Source: Aliidiomarina sp. B3213 (GTDB taxonomy: Bacteria; Pseudomonadota; Gammaproteobacteria; Enterobacterales; Alteromonadaceae). Taken from it: DNA of 64,000 nt. Under the pieces are notes generated by a model. That model was given only the letters and a program-made list of their open reading frames with translations. It did not search any database and was not told where the DNA came from. The DNA lies in assembly GCF_003290085.1 (NCBI RefSeq), contig NZ_QMKJ01000002.1, positions 62,001 through 126,000 on the forward strand, given 5' to 3'. This document shows, in pieces, positions 18,213 to 27,259 of this stretch. Numbering within the stretch: position 1 is the first letter of the stretch; every line of letters starts with the position of its first letter. The position numbers and the translations under genes were made by a program.

Positions 18213-18213
18213 T

Positions 18214-18807
18214 TTAGCCAATAATCCCTTTCTGGACCAAATAAGAAACAACCTGATCGGCAGCTTCTTCCACGCTCATTTCATCTGTTTTTAAATGAAC
18301 TTCGGGATTCTCCGGCGCTTCATATGGAGAAGATATCCCCGTGAAATGTGGAATATCACCAGCTCGAGCTTTTTTATACAAACCTTTCGGGTCGCGCTGC
18401 TCACAAACTTCTAGCGGTGTGTCCACAAACACTTCAACAAAGTGAGTACCTGCTATTTCTCTAGCTTGTTCTCTGTCTGCAATAAACGGAGAAATAAAAG
18501 CAGTGCCTACAATTAAACCTGCATCGGTAAAAAGCTTAGCTACTTCGGTAATACGGCGAATATTTTCAACACGAGAATCGTCGTCAAAGCCCAAATCTTT
18601 ATTCAAGCCATGGCGCACATTATCGCCGTCTAAAAGATAAGTGTGGCAACCTTTTTCAAATAACTTACGGTCAACCGCGTTCGCGATGGTCGACTTACCA
18701 GAGCCGCTTAAGCCCGTGTACCAGAGCAAAGCAGGTCTGTGGCCATTAAGTTGAACTCTGTCGTCATGTGAAACAGAGGTGTTGTGCCAAACTATGTTTT
18801 CTTTCAT
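18214..18807 (-). CDS. cysC: Adenylylsulfate kinase CysC
   Basis: 197 residues, the usual length. It phosphorylates APS to PAPS with ATP. Visible are the P-loop GLSGSGKST (32-40), [15 protein letters not shown], the FISPFIADR segment bearing the family's serine, and [18 protein letters not shown]. It follows the SLC13 permease (gap 156 bp with a REP pair) and is nearly joined to the DHH gene (1 bp). Together with cysDN it makes PAPS, the donor for sulfotransferases as well as the substrate for sulfite production. Confidence 0.97.
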   Translation of the reverse strand: MKENIVWHNTSVSHDDRVQLNGHRPALLWYTGLSGSGKSTIANAVDRKLFEKGCHTYLLDGDNVRHGLNKDLGFDDDSRVENIRRITEVAKLFTDAGLIVGTAFISPFIADREQAREIAGTHFVEVFVDTPLEVCEQRDPKGLYKKARAGDIPHFTGISSPYEAPENPEVHLKTDEMSVEEAADQVVSYLVQKGIIG

Positions 18808-18845
18808 TTTGTTCCTTTCAATCCGGAATCTACTCTACTCGTACG

Positions 18846-18949
18846 GACCGCTGTGCGGTCTTTTAAGCGCAGGGACTGGCTTCAGCCTGTCCCTTTTCTT
18901 TGAATCTTTGCTGTTTCAAGCATTTGGGGACGGTCTGAAGACAGTCCCC
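18846..18949. repeat. REP family 2 composite: GACCGC hairpin plus inverted pair
   Basis: A small hairpin GACCGC-TGT-GCGGTC (18846-18860), then GGGACTGGCTTCAGCC plus TGTCCC (18872-18893), then an inverted diverged copy (18926-18949). The same order of small hairpin and family 2 element appears at 53407-53455. Confidence 0.82.
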
Positions 18950-18963
18950 TATATCCGCTGGCC

Positions 18964-20688
18964 CTACGATACATCCAACGGAAAAACCATCGGAATCAGA
19001 ATTAAACAGCTACCAATATAAGTTAAAGCAACCGGTGTTCCTGTTTGTAAAAAGTGCTTTAAGCGATATGTGCTCGCGTTGAACACCATCAAGTTTGTTT
19101 GATAACCATAGGGCGTTAAAAAGCTCGCGGATGCAGCAAATGCAACACCCATCACCATCGGAAAAGGATCAATACCTAAACCCTGCGCCAAACTGTATGC
19201 AATGGGAAACATGAGTGCCGCGGCAGCGTTATTCGTGATTAGCTCTGTAAGCAAGTAAGTCATTAAAAACACACCCGCAAAGGTCACGAAAGGTGCGTGG
19301 CCCGAAAGTACATCTTTAGCAAAATCACCTATCGCCAATGAAAGCCCTGTTGATTGCATGGCTGAAGCTATACACAACGCACTAGTTACGATGAGCCAGA
19401 TTTCAACCGGAAAACGCCGTTTAATCTCGTTGCTATTTAAGCATCCAGCAAACAGAAGTACAGCAAGCAGCAATAACGCACCTAAGAACAAAGAAGAGCC
19501 TGTAACAACTGTGCCGGCTATCATGGCGACGAAGCCCCAAAGGGTTACACGCTCGCGCCAGCCGCTAAGCATCGAGTCAGGGTTTACCCCACTTAATACG
19601 AAAAAGTTCTTGGAAATGTTGTGACGTGATGCAAAGTCAGGGCCGGTAGCGAGAAGCAAAAAGTCACCTGGCTGAAGAAAGGTTTCACCTAACTTTCCTG
19701 TAACTCGCCCCCCGTCTCTTCGAACCGCTACCACCGCCGCGTCAAATCGAGCGCGAAAACCGGTACTCTTAAGTGTTTTCCCCACCAATACGGAGTCTTC
19801 CTTAATAATTACTTCAGTTAATTGATGGGTGGTTAAACCATTGTCTTCTGCAAATAACGTAAGTCCAGGGAATTGTTTTAACGCCATGACCTTGGTTACA
19901 TTTCCCGAAAAAATCAATTTGTCGCCTGCTTGCAATACGTCGTACCTTGCAACAGGTCGTATGATTTCTCGCTTTCGAATGATTTCCGCTAGAAATAATT
20001 CATCTAAATGACGTATACCCGCTTCTTGAACCGTTTTACCGATCAAAGGCGAGTTTTGAGACACACGAGCTTCTACAAAATAAGAAGACACCGGTGATTC
20101 CTTCTCGTGTTCATCAGGTAAAAAATAGGTCATCACAAATAATGCAATTAACCCCGTCACAGTGACGCCTAGTCCAACGAGTGTGAAATCAAAGAACGCG
20201 AAGCCCGCATACCCTTTGTCGGTGTACATCGAATTCACGATAAGATTTGTCGATGTACCAATTAACGTGACTGTACCGCCCATGATGGCAGCATAAGAAA
20301 GAGGGATCAGTAACTTAGAAGAAGGCACATACTTGTTAGAGCGAACAGCATTTAGCAAAGCTGCAACCACTGCGGTATTGTTTAAAACCGACGACGCTAA
20401 AGCCGAAAAACCCATAGTTCGCCAAATACTGCCTGTGGTTGATTTACTAAACAGATAGCTCGAGACTTTTCTTAAAAGGCTCGTTTTTTCCAAAGCGAAG
20501 GAAATTAGAATTAACAGCACTAGTGTTGCTAAGCCGGGATTCGCTGCATTTTTCAGCATGGTTTCAGGTGAAACCCAACCAGCTAGTACCGTGACTAGCA
20601 TTCCTCCACCAAAAATAGCTGGGGCTTTTTGCTGATATTTAATCAGTAGGGCTATTGTGGTTAGGATGAGGCAGACAAGCAGAATCAT
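18964..20688 (-). CDS. SLC13-family permease with two RCK_C domains, probable sulfate importer
   Basis: 574 residues. The layout is N-terminal membrane helices with a GGTVTLIGTSTNLIVNSM substrate/sodium motif, a soluble central region with two TrkA-C (RCK_C) domains (VQEAGIRHLDELFLAEI..GDKLIFSG; LKSTGFRARFDAAVVAVRR..GDFLLLATG), then more helices with ITNNAAAALMFPIAYSLA. This is the DASS/SLC13 type found near cys genes and implicated in sulfate uptake. It lies between cysC and cysN on the same strand, so sulfate is the likely cargo. The cargo is inferred from context. Confidence 0.87.
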   Translation of the reverse strand: MILLVCLILTTIALLIKYQQKAPAIFGGGMLVTVLAGWVSPETMLKNAANPGLATLVLLILISFALEKTSLLRKVSSYLFSKSTTGSIWRTMGFSALASSVLNNTAVVAALLNAVRSNKYVPSSKLLIPLSYAAIMGGTVTLIGTSTNLIVNSMYTDKGYAGFAFFDFTLVGLGVTVTGLIALFVMTYFLPDEHEKESPVSSYFVEARVSQNSPLIGKTVQEAGIRHLDELFLAEIIRKREIIRPVARYDVLQAGDKLIFSGNVTKVMALKQFPGLTLFAEDNGLTTHQLTEVIIKEDSVLVGKTLKSTGFRARFDAAVVAVRRDGGRVTGKLGETFLQPGDFLLLATGPDFASRHNISKNFFVLSGVNPDSMLSGWRERVTLWGFVAMIAGTVVTGSSLFLGALLLLAVLLFAGCLNSNEIKRRFPVEIWLIVTSALCIASAMQSTGLSLAIGDFAKDVLSGHAPFVTFAGVFLMTYLLTELITNNAAAALMFPIAYSLAQGLGIDPFPMVMGVAFAASASFLTPYGYQTNLMVFNASTYRLKHFLQTGTPVALTYIGSCLILIPMVFPLDVS

Positions 20689-20763
20689 TGTTTGTCTCCA
20701 TTGCTATCCTTCGATATTGAATTCGAGATCATCAGCTTTCTTCCAAAAGGGGGTCAGACCCGC

Positions 20764-20791
20764 GTTGTCGTAACCATTTGGCTACGACAAC
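20764..20791. terminator. Hairpin after cysN
   Basis: GTTGTCGTA (20764-20772) pairs with TACGACAAC (20783-20791) around a 10-base loop. It overlaps the cysN stop and is preceded by a REP-like half element GGGGGTCAGACCCGC. It shares the CGCGTTGTC linker with the hairpins at 17209. No T run follows, so it may be a REP rather than a terminator. Confidence 0.5.
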
Positions 20792-22197
20792 AAATCCTTA
20801 GCGCCCCAGTGAGGGAAGTGTTTGCGGATGAGTTGGTTCAGCTCTACTTCGAACTCGCTGTATTCATGCTTGGCGTCAACAGCTTCAGACTCTTTTAAGG
20901 CTGAGTCAATCATGCCAGCACCCACGGTCACATTGGACAGTCGGTCGATAATAATAAACGCGCCAGTTTGCTTGTTGGCTTGGTATGCGTCGAATGCAAC
21001 AGGCTCAGTCACTTGAAGGTCAACCAATCCGATCTCATTAAGTTCAAGTTTACCTGCTTCGACTTCTTCCAACGTATTCACATCGATTCGATGATGAAGC
21101 TTTTCGACCTTGCCGGTAGTTAACTTACAAGTGAACTTCACATAATATTCACGATGCGGCTCTAACGCTTTTTCATGCATCCAAACCAATTTCGCACGCA
21201 TACGTGAAGACACATGCGGAAGCTCGTCTTTACGCACAATCATATTACCGCGAGAAACGTCTACTTCGTCATTAAGCGTTAACGTGACCGCCATAGGTGC
21301 TTGAGCTTCTTGTAACTCACCATCAAAAGTAACGATCGACTTCACGGTAGAAATAGTTCCTGAAGGTAATACACGAATGGTATCGCCAACAGCAATGCTC
21401 CCCGAGGCAATCGTACCTTGGAAACCTCGGAAGTCTGAGTTCGGACGAGAAACTAACTGTACTGGGAAACGAAAATCATGGTTTTCAGCGTCAGAAGTAA
21501 CTTCAATATTTTCGAGGTACTCCATAAGCGTCGAACCACGGAACCAGCTTAGCTGGTCACTCTTGTTAACGACGTTGTCGCCTTTCAGTGCAGAAATAGG
21601 TGCAAAACGAATATCTGGAATTTCAAGTGAGCCGGCAAGCTTTAGGTACTCGTCTTGAATTTCTTTATACCGTTCTTTGGAAAAATCGACTAAATCCATT
21701 TTATTTACGGCTACAATCACATGCTTTATACCCAATAATGAGCAAATAAAGCTATGGCGACGAGTTTGAACTTGCACACCATGACGCGCGTCTACAAGAA
21801 TAATCGCTAGGTCACACGTAGAAGCACCTGTTGCCATGTTTCGCGTGTACTGCTCATGGCCTGGAGTATCGGCAATAATAAACTTACGTTTGTCGGTAGA
21901 AAAGTAGCGATAGGCGACATCAATGGTAATACCCTGTTCACGCTCAGACTGTAATCCGTCAACTAACAATGCCAGATCCACTTCATCACCTTGCGTTCCC
22001 GACTTTTTAGAGTCTTCGGTAATCGCCGCAAGCTGGTCTTCAAAAATCATTTTGCTGTCGTGTAGCAAACGGCCGATAAGTGTACTCTTCCCGTCATCGA
22101 CTGAGCCGCAGGTAATGAAGCGCAGTAGTTCCTTTTCTTCGTGTTGCTTTAAGTAGGCTAAAATATCTTGTTCAATTAAAGGAGAGGCATGACTCAT
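20782..22197 (-). CDS. cysN: Sulfate adenylyltransferase large (GTPase) subunit CysN
   Basis: 471 residues. It couples GTP hydrolysis to APS formation by CysD. Visible motifs: G1 GSVDDGKS (31-38), the [16 protein letters not shown] switch, G3 [12 protein letters not shown], and G4 NKMDLVDFS. The C-terminal EF-Tu-like barrels follow. It lacks a fused APS kinase; that is the separate cysC. It is 12 bp after cysD. Confidence 0.97.
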   Translation of the reverse strand: MSHASPLIEQDILAYLKQHEEKELLRFITCGSVDDGKSTLIGRLLHDSKMIFEDQLAAITEDSKKSGTQGDEVDLALLVDGLQSEREQGITIDVAYRYFSTDKRKFIIADTPGHEQYTRNMATGASTCDLAIILVDARHGVQVQTRRHSFICSLLGIKHVIVAVNKMDLVDFSKERYKEIQDEYLKLAGSLEIPDIRFAPISALKGDNVVNKSDQLSWFRGSTLMEYLENIEVTSDAENHDFRFPVQLVSRPNSDFRGFQGTIASGSIAVGDTIRVLPSGTISTVKSIVTFDGELQEAQAPMAVTLTLNDEVDVSRGNMIVRKDELPHVSSRMRAKLVWMHEKALEPHREYYVKFTCKLTTGKVEKLHHRIDVNTLEEVEAGKLELNEIGLVDLQVTEPVAFDAYQANKQTGAFIIIDRLSNVTVGAGMIDSALKESEAVDAKHEYSEFEVELNQLIRKHFPHWGAKDLLS

Positions 22198-22209
22198 ATC
22201 AAAATACTA

Positions 22210-23103
22210 CTAAAAGTAGCCCTCCATTTTTTTCTTTTCCATCGAACCCGCACTATCACGGTCGATTACACGCCCTTGGCGCTCAGATGTTTTAGTTAAA
22301 AGCATTTCTTGTATGATTTCAGGTAATGTTGCCGCGTCCGACTCAACCGCGCCTGTTAATGGATAGCAGCCCAAGGTACGGAATCGCACCATACGCATTT
22401 CAGGCTTTTCACCTTTCTCTAGCGGCATACGCTCGTCGTCTACCATGATTAAAGTACCGTCACGCTCAACTACAGGGCGCTCTTTAGCAAAGTACAGGTC
22501 CGGAATTTGAATATTTTCCATGTAGATGTATTGCCAAATATCGAGTTCCGTCCAGTTTGAGAGTGGAAATACGCGAATGCTTTCGCCTTTATCTACCTTA
22601 CCGTTATAGATATTCCAAAGCTCAGGGCGCTGATTTTTCGGATCCCAACGGTGATTTTGGTCACGAAACGAATACACGCGCTCTTTCGCGCGAGACTTTT
22701 CTTCGTCTCGGCGTGCACCACCAAAAGCCGCATCAAACTTGTACTTATTCAATGCTTGTTTTAGCGCTTGAGTTTTCATTACATCCGTATGCTTGGCAGA
22801 ACCATGAGAAAAAGGGCCGATGCCGGCTTCCAAGCCTTCCGGGTTTATATGTTCTAATAGCTCAAACCCCATTTCATCCGCCATGCGATCGCGAAACTCG
22901 ATCATTTCACGGAACTTCCACGTGGTGTTTACATGCATTAAAGGAAATGGAATCTTACCCGGATAAAACGCTTTGCGCGCCAAATGAAGTAGTACCGAGG
23001 AATCTTTACCCACAGAGTAAAGCATTACGGGATTCTCGAACTCTGCCGCTACTTCTCGGAATATTTGAATAGATTCGCTTTCTAATGCTTTAAGATGGTT
23101 CAT
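22210..23103 (-). CDS. cysD: Sulfate adenylyltransferase small subunit CysD
   Basis: 297 residues, near the usual 302. It has the PP-loop [17 protein letters not shown] (30-46), the [13 protein letters not shown] motif, the [16 protein letters not shown] signature and [15 protein letters not shown] at the end. It forms the ATP sulfurylase with CysN. First gene of the sulfate cassette and 22 bp after the Wzi-like gene, so it may be read through from the polysaccharide operon. Confidence 0.97.
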   Translation of the reverse strand: MNHLKALESESIQIFREVAAEFENPVMLYSVGKDSSVLLHLARKAFYPGKIPFPLMHVNTTWKFREMIEFRDRMADEMGFELLEHINPEGLEAGIGPFSHGSAKHTDVMKTQALKQALNKYKFDAAFGGARRDEEKSRAKERVYSFRDQNHRWDPKNQRPELWNIYNGKVDKGESIRVFPLSNWTELDIWQYIYMENIQIPDLYFAKERPVVERDGTLIMVDDERMPLEKGEKPEMRMVRFRTLGCYPLTGAVESDAATLPEIIQEMLLTKTSERQGRVIDRDSAGSMEKKKMEGYF

Positions 23104-23125
23104 TAATCCAACCTATATTCTTGAC

Positions 23126-24601
23126 CTACCAACGCCATTCCCAGCTAGCATGCAGAGAAATACCTGAGTCTACATTAATATCCGTTATGCTGCGTTGAGA
23201 CGGCATCGTGTTTAATAGCGTATCTTGCCAACCTTGCACGCCTACACGCAGCAAGCTAGCTTTAAACGGGTGTTGATAGGTAATATCAATCATTGCACGC
23301 TCAACTTCTAATTCGCTATGGTTTGCAGCATTGCCTACCTGAGGCTCTATGTAATGAGTTCGAACTTCTTCGTTATCCTTACCCAACTCGAACAAACGGA
23401 CCCGCACTTCTATCCCATTGCCCGTAGAAGTATACCGATTATAACCAAAAACGAATCCTTTCGCGTCTTGCCCCATAGCTCCACCCAAATTCCGGTTGAA
23501 GCGTGTATGACCATTAGGGTCGTCTGGGTCGTCGTAAATCACATCCACATTTGAGATTTCAAAAAACACGTCGCTCATTGCTCCGCTACTAAGAGATCCG
23601 CCGGCGAATTTGAAATCAAAACCAATTAAGTGACCTGTGTCTCTACGCCCTTTCTGTGAAAGTACGTACTCGCCATAAACTCCACCATAACCCCATGGCG
23701 ACCAACGGAAGTCTATACTTGCAAATCTATTACGTACCGCACTAGAGCTCTTAAATGTGAGAAAATCAGTAAACGCATCAGAACTTGACTCATCCCGCCC
23801 TGTTCTACCGCCCCATTGACCTGTATATCCTAAGCCCATCTCAAAGCCGTCAAATAGGCTATTTGAAATACGAATACCTGCAATGCTGTAGCGCCCTAAC
23901 GTTTCTGTTTCTTGGCTATTGCCGAAAAATGCTGTGGTATGCCACCAACCTAAGTTCCGCAGAACCGGCAAGTCAATAGGGGCATTATCTAACCGCGTAG
24001 CTCGAATGGCTTGAATAGGTCTTGCATTAGAAGAAAATACTAGCGCTTGATCTTGCCCAGGACCCCACCACATAGGTAACTGATCCACGGTTACCCCCCA
24101 GTTGCCAAATACGTAACCTAAATAACTTCCATCCATGGTTAATTTATCATCTGAGCTTTCGGGGTCGAATCGTAAGTTAGTGTTCACTCGAGCCACAATA
24201 CCGCCACGGTTTACTTCGCGTATAAGCGAAAGTTGCCCCTGCTCGTAGCGCGCGTCGCTGTAGCCTACAGCCTCGGCGTAGTCTGTTTCCCCATGGATAC
24301 GAACAGCTGTATAACCAGCACCTTTGTTGTATTCAAGCGCAGAAACGACCCTTAAATAGGCCTCATATTGTGCTGATGACAACTCAGAAGGTTTGATTAA
24401 CCGTATATCCCTCGCAACAGACGCCCAACCTAAAGGAAATGAATTCACAGGTCCTTTAATGTAACCACCGTCGGCAAGCATCTGAATACTACTTCTTAAG
24501 TGCGTGTCGCCTGCTTCGATAAACGGAGACGCGAAAACTGTCCTGGCGCAAAAAAGCGCCAGAACGAAAACTAGGGTTCTTATTAGAGTTGAACAGTGCA
24601 C
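23126..24601 (-). CDS. Wzi-like capsule assembly outer-membrane protein
   Basis: 491 residues with a signal peptide (cut near VFA-S, residue 24). The mature start (EAGDTHLRSSIQMLADGGYIKGPVNSFPLGWASV) and the WWGPGQDQALVFSSNARPIQAIRATR motif fit the Wzi-type capsule-assembly family (PF14052). These are outer-membrane beta barrels that bind nascent capsule to the cell surface. The protein ends in a WEWRW aromatic strand typical of barrel insertion. It lies 6 bp after the export protein gene, so the two are made together. Confidence 0.88.
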   Translation of the reverse strand: MHCSTLIRTLVFVLALFCARTVFASPFIEAGDTHLRSSIQMLADGGYIKGPVNSFPLGWASVARDIRLIKPSELSSAQYEAYLRVVSALEYNKGAGYTAVRIHGETDYAEAVGYSDARYEQGQLSLIREVNRGGIVARVNTNLRFDPESSDDKLTMDGSYLGYVFGNWGVTVDQLPMWWGPGQDQALVFSSNARPIQAIRATRLDNAPIDLPVLRNLGWWHTTAFFGNSQETETLGRYSIAGIRISNSLFDGFEMGLGYTGQWGGRTGRDESSSDAFTDFLTFKSSSAVRNRFASIDFRWSPWGYGGVYGEYVLSQKGRRDTGHLIGFDFKFAGGSLSSGAMSDVFFEISNVDVIYDDPDDPNGHTRFNRNLGGAMGQDAKGFVFGYNRYTSTGNGIEVRVRLFELGKDNEEVRTHYIEPQVGNAANHSELEVERAMIDITYQHPFKASLLRVGVQGWQDTLLNTMPSQRSITDINVDSGISLHASWEWRW

Positions 24602-24607
24602 CCTTGC

Positions 24608-27259
24608 TTACAACCTTGCTATCGCAGCTGCCGCCACCGCTAACTGGTATATAATCTGAGTACTTGTGGCCCATACTTGTGTAGGCTCGCGATAAGTCGA
24701 GTCTAGAGGCACTACAATTGTGTCGCCTGGCTCTAATTGCATACGTCCAGAGCTAGCAAACCACCCCCGCTGTTGATGATAAGGTTCAATTTCACCATTC
24801 GCGCGAATAATAAACATACGCTCTTCGTCTGCTCTACGCTTCGTACCGCCACTACGCGCTAAGTAGTCACTCACAGAATAACGTTGCTCGTAACGATATG
24901 TGGTGGGCATCTGTACTTCACCAATAATCGAAACCGTATTAAGTTGGTTAGGAATATAAAGCGAGTCACCGTCTCGAAGTGTCAGGTCTTGTGCTCTATC
25001 GCCCGCCAAAATACTCTCTAAATTAACAACCATTCGCCCTACAGGCTCAGTGCCCTGTAAGTCAGAAAGTAAGCTGTTGAGTTCTTCATAGTTCCCGACT
25101 CGACTCCCTTCGGTTAACGAGATACTAGCCAATTCTTGGCGCAAATTCCTTGCCAGTTGAGCTACTCGTTGACGTTCTTGCTCTTTAACTTCCTCACGAG
25201 TAAATACAGCCCCCGGAGGGTAAGCATGTTGAGTAAGGCCTCCCGCGCGTTCAACGACGTCAATAAGCGTTTCGCCTCTACGAACCGAATAAGAGCCAGG
25301 GAACATAACTTCACCAGTAAGCTCTACCTGCACAGTGTCTTGCCACTCTGGAATTCTAAATACGCTTAAGTGATCACGCGCTCGAATATCGACTCTTTCC
25401 ACACCTGTAATTGCATCTAGCAAGTTAAACGAAAGGTAATCTGTCATAGCATTACCGCCATCAATCAGTGTTCGGGTAATCTCCGCTCGCGCCAAATAAG
25501 CTGATTCTTTCAGTCCGCCCGCGGCGGCAATTAGGTCAGCGACGCTTCCGTTTTCTACTAGCGGATAATTCCCTGGGAAACGAGCTTCACCACTGATTCG
25601 AACAAATAATGCACTAGCGTCTGAGGATTCTTGTGAACTAAGTCTAGCAAGCACTGAACGAAGTAATCGTGTCCGCGAATTTGGTGTGTATTCTGATTCT
25701 CGTACGGTGCGTATAGGTTGCGCTTCAGAGTCTTGCTCAAACTGCTGTTCGTGCCTTTGTTCGGCTTCCTCACCATCCTCTACTGGACGTACTTCCTCCG
25801 GATTAGAAGCGTATTGACCATACCCTGCTAAAGCTCGACGATACTCTTTCTCAAATCGGCTGAAGAACATCACTTGGTCACGCGGTTGCAATCTCAAGTC
25901 GTGCTCCATATCTCCACGTAAAGCAGATGCTACGTCGAACTGCAAAACGGTCATTTCACGAGTTTGCTGATCTTCACGAATGACTAGGCCGTAATTTAAA
26001 TCCGCGTCTGCTTGCAAGTCCTGCGTTGGACTTTTCACAAAATCACTTATTTTTATGCCAGAACGCCACTCATAGCTTCCTGTTCTTGTTGCTGCGCCGA
26101 CAATAGAAACAGAGTTATCGATAACTTCAGATATTCTTGGCACACGAATTTCATCGCCACCTTGCATAGCTAAAGACAAAGCGCTTTGCGAGGAGACATC
26201 CAAGGTTCTTAGAGAACGCTGGCCTCTGTCTGCTCTATGCAGCTGCACAGCATCTGGATATGCAGAAGGTAAAAGGCCACCAGCCAGCTGAATGACATCG
26301 TCTAAGCTTTCATTTCCGGTAAGTTCATAAATAGCAGGGCGAACAACCTCACCCGAGATTTTCACCATTGGGCCTCGAGCAGGTATAAACACAGCGTCAC
26401 CAGGCTGTAAAATCCTGTCTTTTGAAGCATCGCCACGAATGAGCAGATCATACAAGTCAAACCCTGTGACCATCTCACCAGCGCGCATTAAACGAATATC
26501 ACGCAACGAGGCAATTTCCGTAACACCACCACTAGCAAACAGAGCTTGGCTAATGGTAGTTAACGAACTTACTGTATATGCGCCCGGTTGATATGCCTCA
26601 CCTAATACAAAAATTTGCATTGAACGAAGCTCGCCCATAGAAACTGCAGCCTGCATACCAATCATGCGCGTACTCACTTGATTGCGCACTAGCTCTTTAA
26701 GTTCGTTGTAACTTAAGCCAGCCACCGTAAGCGGACCTAAACGAGGGATTGTGATACGGCCTTCACGATCCACGACAAGGCTGTGGCTTATCGATTCTTG
26801 ACCGTAAAGCTGCACCATAACCGTGTCACCTACCCCCAACCTGTAGCTACCTGGCACTGGGGCATTGTTTACGGGAGCAAACGTCGTGGGGCGTCCAGCA
26901 AAAACGTTATATCCAAAAGGCTTAACTTCAGCTTCTGTTTCCCTTTCTCTATCTGTTCTAGAGCCAGTACGTTCGCCTTCGTAGTCTGACTGAGTGTCTG
27001 AAAGCTCTCTAGCCTCAACTGTCGCTGGATCTTGTCTTGCTTCAGTGTTTGAACCAGCTTGCCCCTCAAGCATACTTAAGTCGATGCCGTACTGGCGAGC
27101 TAAGGCCTCTTGTTGAGCTCGCGGCAATTGGCGGAACTGCTCTATTTGCGCTTGGGTAATTTGCTGAGCTTCAGCATTCTGACTCAACATACCCAGACCT
27201 ACTAGGCTAATACTTAAGGCTACGCCCCAAGTGATAAATTTACGCAATACCACGTGCAT
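24608..27259 (-). CDS. Polysaccharide export protein (OPX/Wza-type) with multiple SLBB domains
   Basis: 883 residues, far longer than E. coli Wza (about 380). Signal peptide ends near AEA-QQ. A Poly_export motif, SYRLGVGDTVMVQLYGQESISHSLVVDREGRITIPRLGPL, is near residue 140-180. About six SLBB domains follow (for example VFVLGEAYQPGAYTVSS, VKISGEVVRPAIYELTG, VRISGEARFPGNYPLVE, VQVELTGEVMFPGSYSV, VSIIGEVQMPTTYRY). No lipobox cysteine is present, unlike Wza. The C-terminus is a short hydrophobic stretch (IIYQLAVAAAAIARL), which may act as a membrane helix. It overlaps the dehydratase gene by 20 bp. No Wzc-type kinase partner was seen in the window. Confidence 0.88.
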   Translation of the reverse strand: MHVVLRKFITWGVALSISLVGLGMLSQNAEAQQITQAQIEQFRQLPRAQQEALARQYGIDLSMLEGQAGSNTEARQDPATVEARELSDTQSDYEGERTGSRTDRERETEAEVKPFGYNVFAGRPTTFAPVNNAPVPGSYRLGVGDTVMVQLYGQESISHSLVVDREGRITIPRLGPLTVAGLSYNELKELVRNQVSTRMIGMQAAVSMGELRSMQIFVLGEAYQPGAYTVSSLTTISQALFASGGVTEIASLRDIRLMRAGEMVTGFDLYDLLIRGDASKDRILQPGDAVFIPARGPMVKISGEVVRPAIYELTGNESLDDVIQLAGGLLPSAYPDAVQLHRADRGQRSLRTLDVSSQSALSLAMQGGDEIRVPRISEVIDNSVSIVGAATRTGSYEWRSGIKISDFVKSPTQDLQADADLNYGLVIREDQQTREMTVLQFDVASALRGDMEHDLRLQPRDQVMFFSRFEKEYRRALAGYGQYASNPEEVRPVEDGEEAEQRHEQQFEQDSEAQPIRTVRESEYTPNSRTRLLRSVLARLSSQESSDASALFVRISGEARFPGNYPLVENGSVADLIAAAGGLKESAYLARAEITRTLIDGGNAMTDYLSFNLLDAITGVERVDIRARDHLSVFRIPEWQDTVQVELTGEVMFPGSYSVRRGETLIDVVERAGGLTQHAYPPGAVFTREEVKEQERQRVAQLARNLRQELASISLTEGSRVGNYEELNSLLSDLQGTEPVGRMVVNLESILAGDRAQDLTLRDGDSLYIPNQLNTVSIIGEVQMPTTYRYEQRYSVSDYLARSGGTKRRADEERMFIIRANGEIEPYHQQRGWFASSGRMQLEPGDTIVVPLDSTYREPTQVWATSTQIIYQLAVAAAAIARL

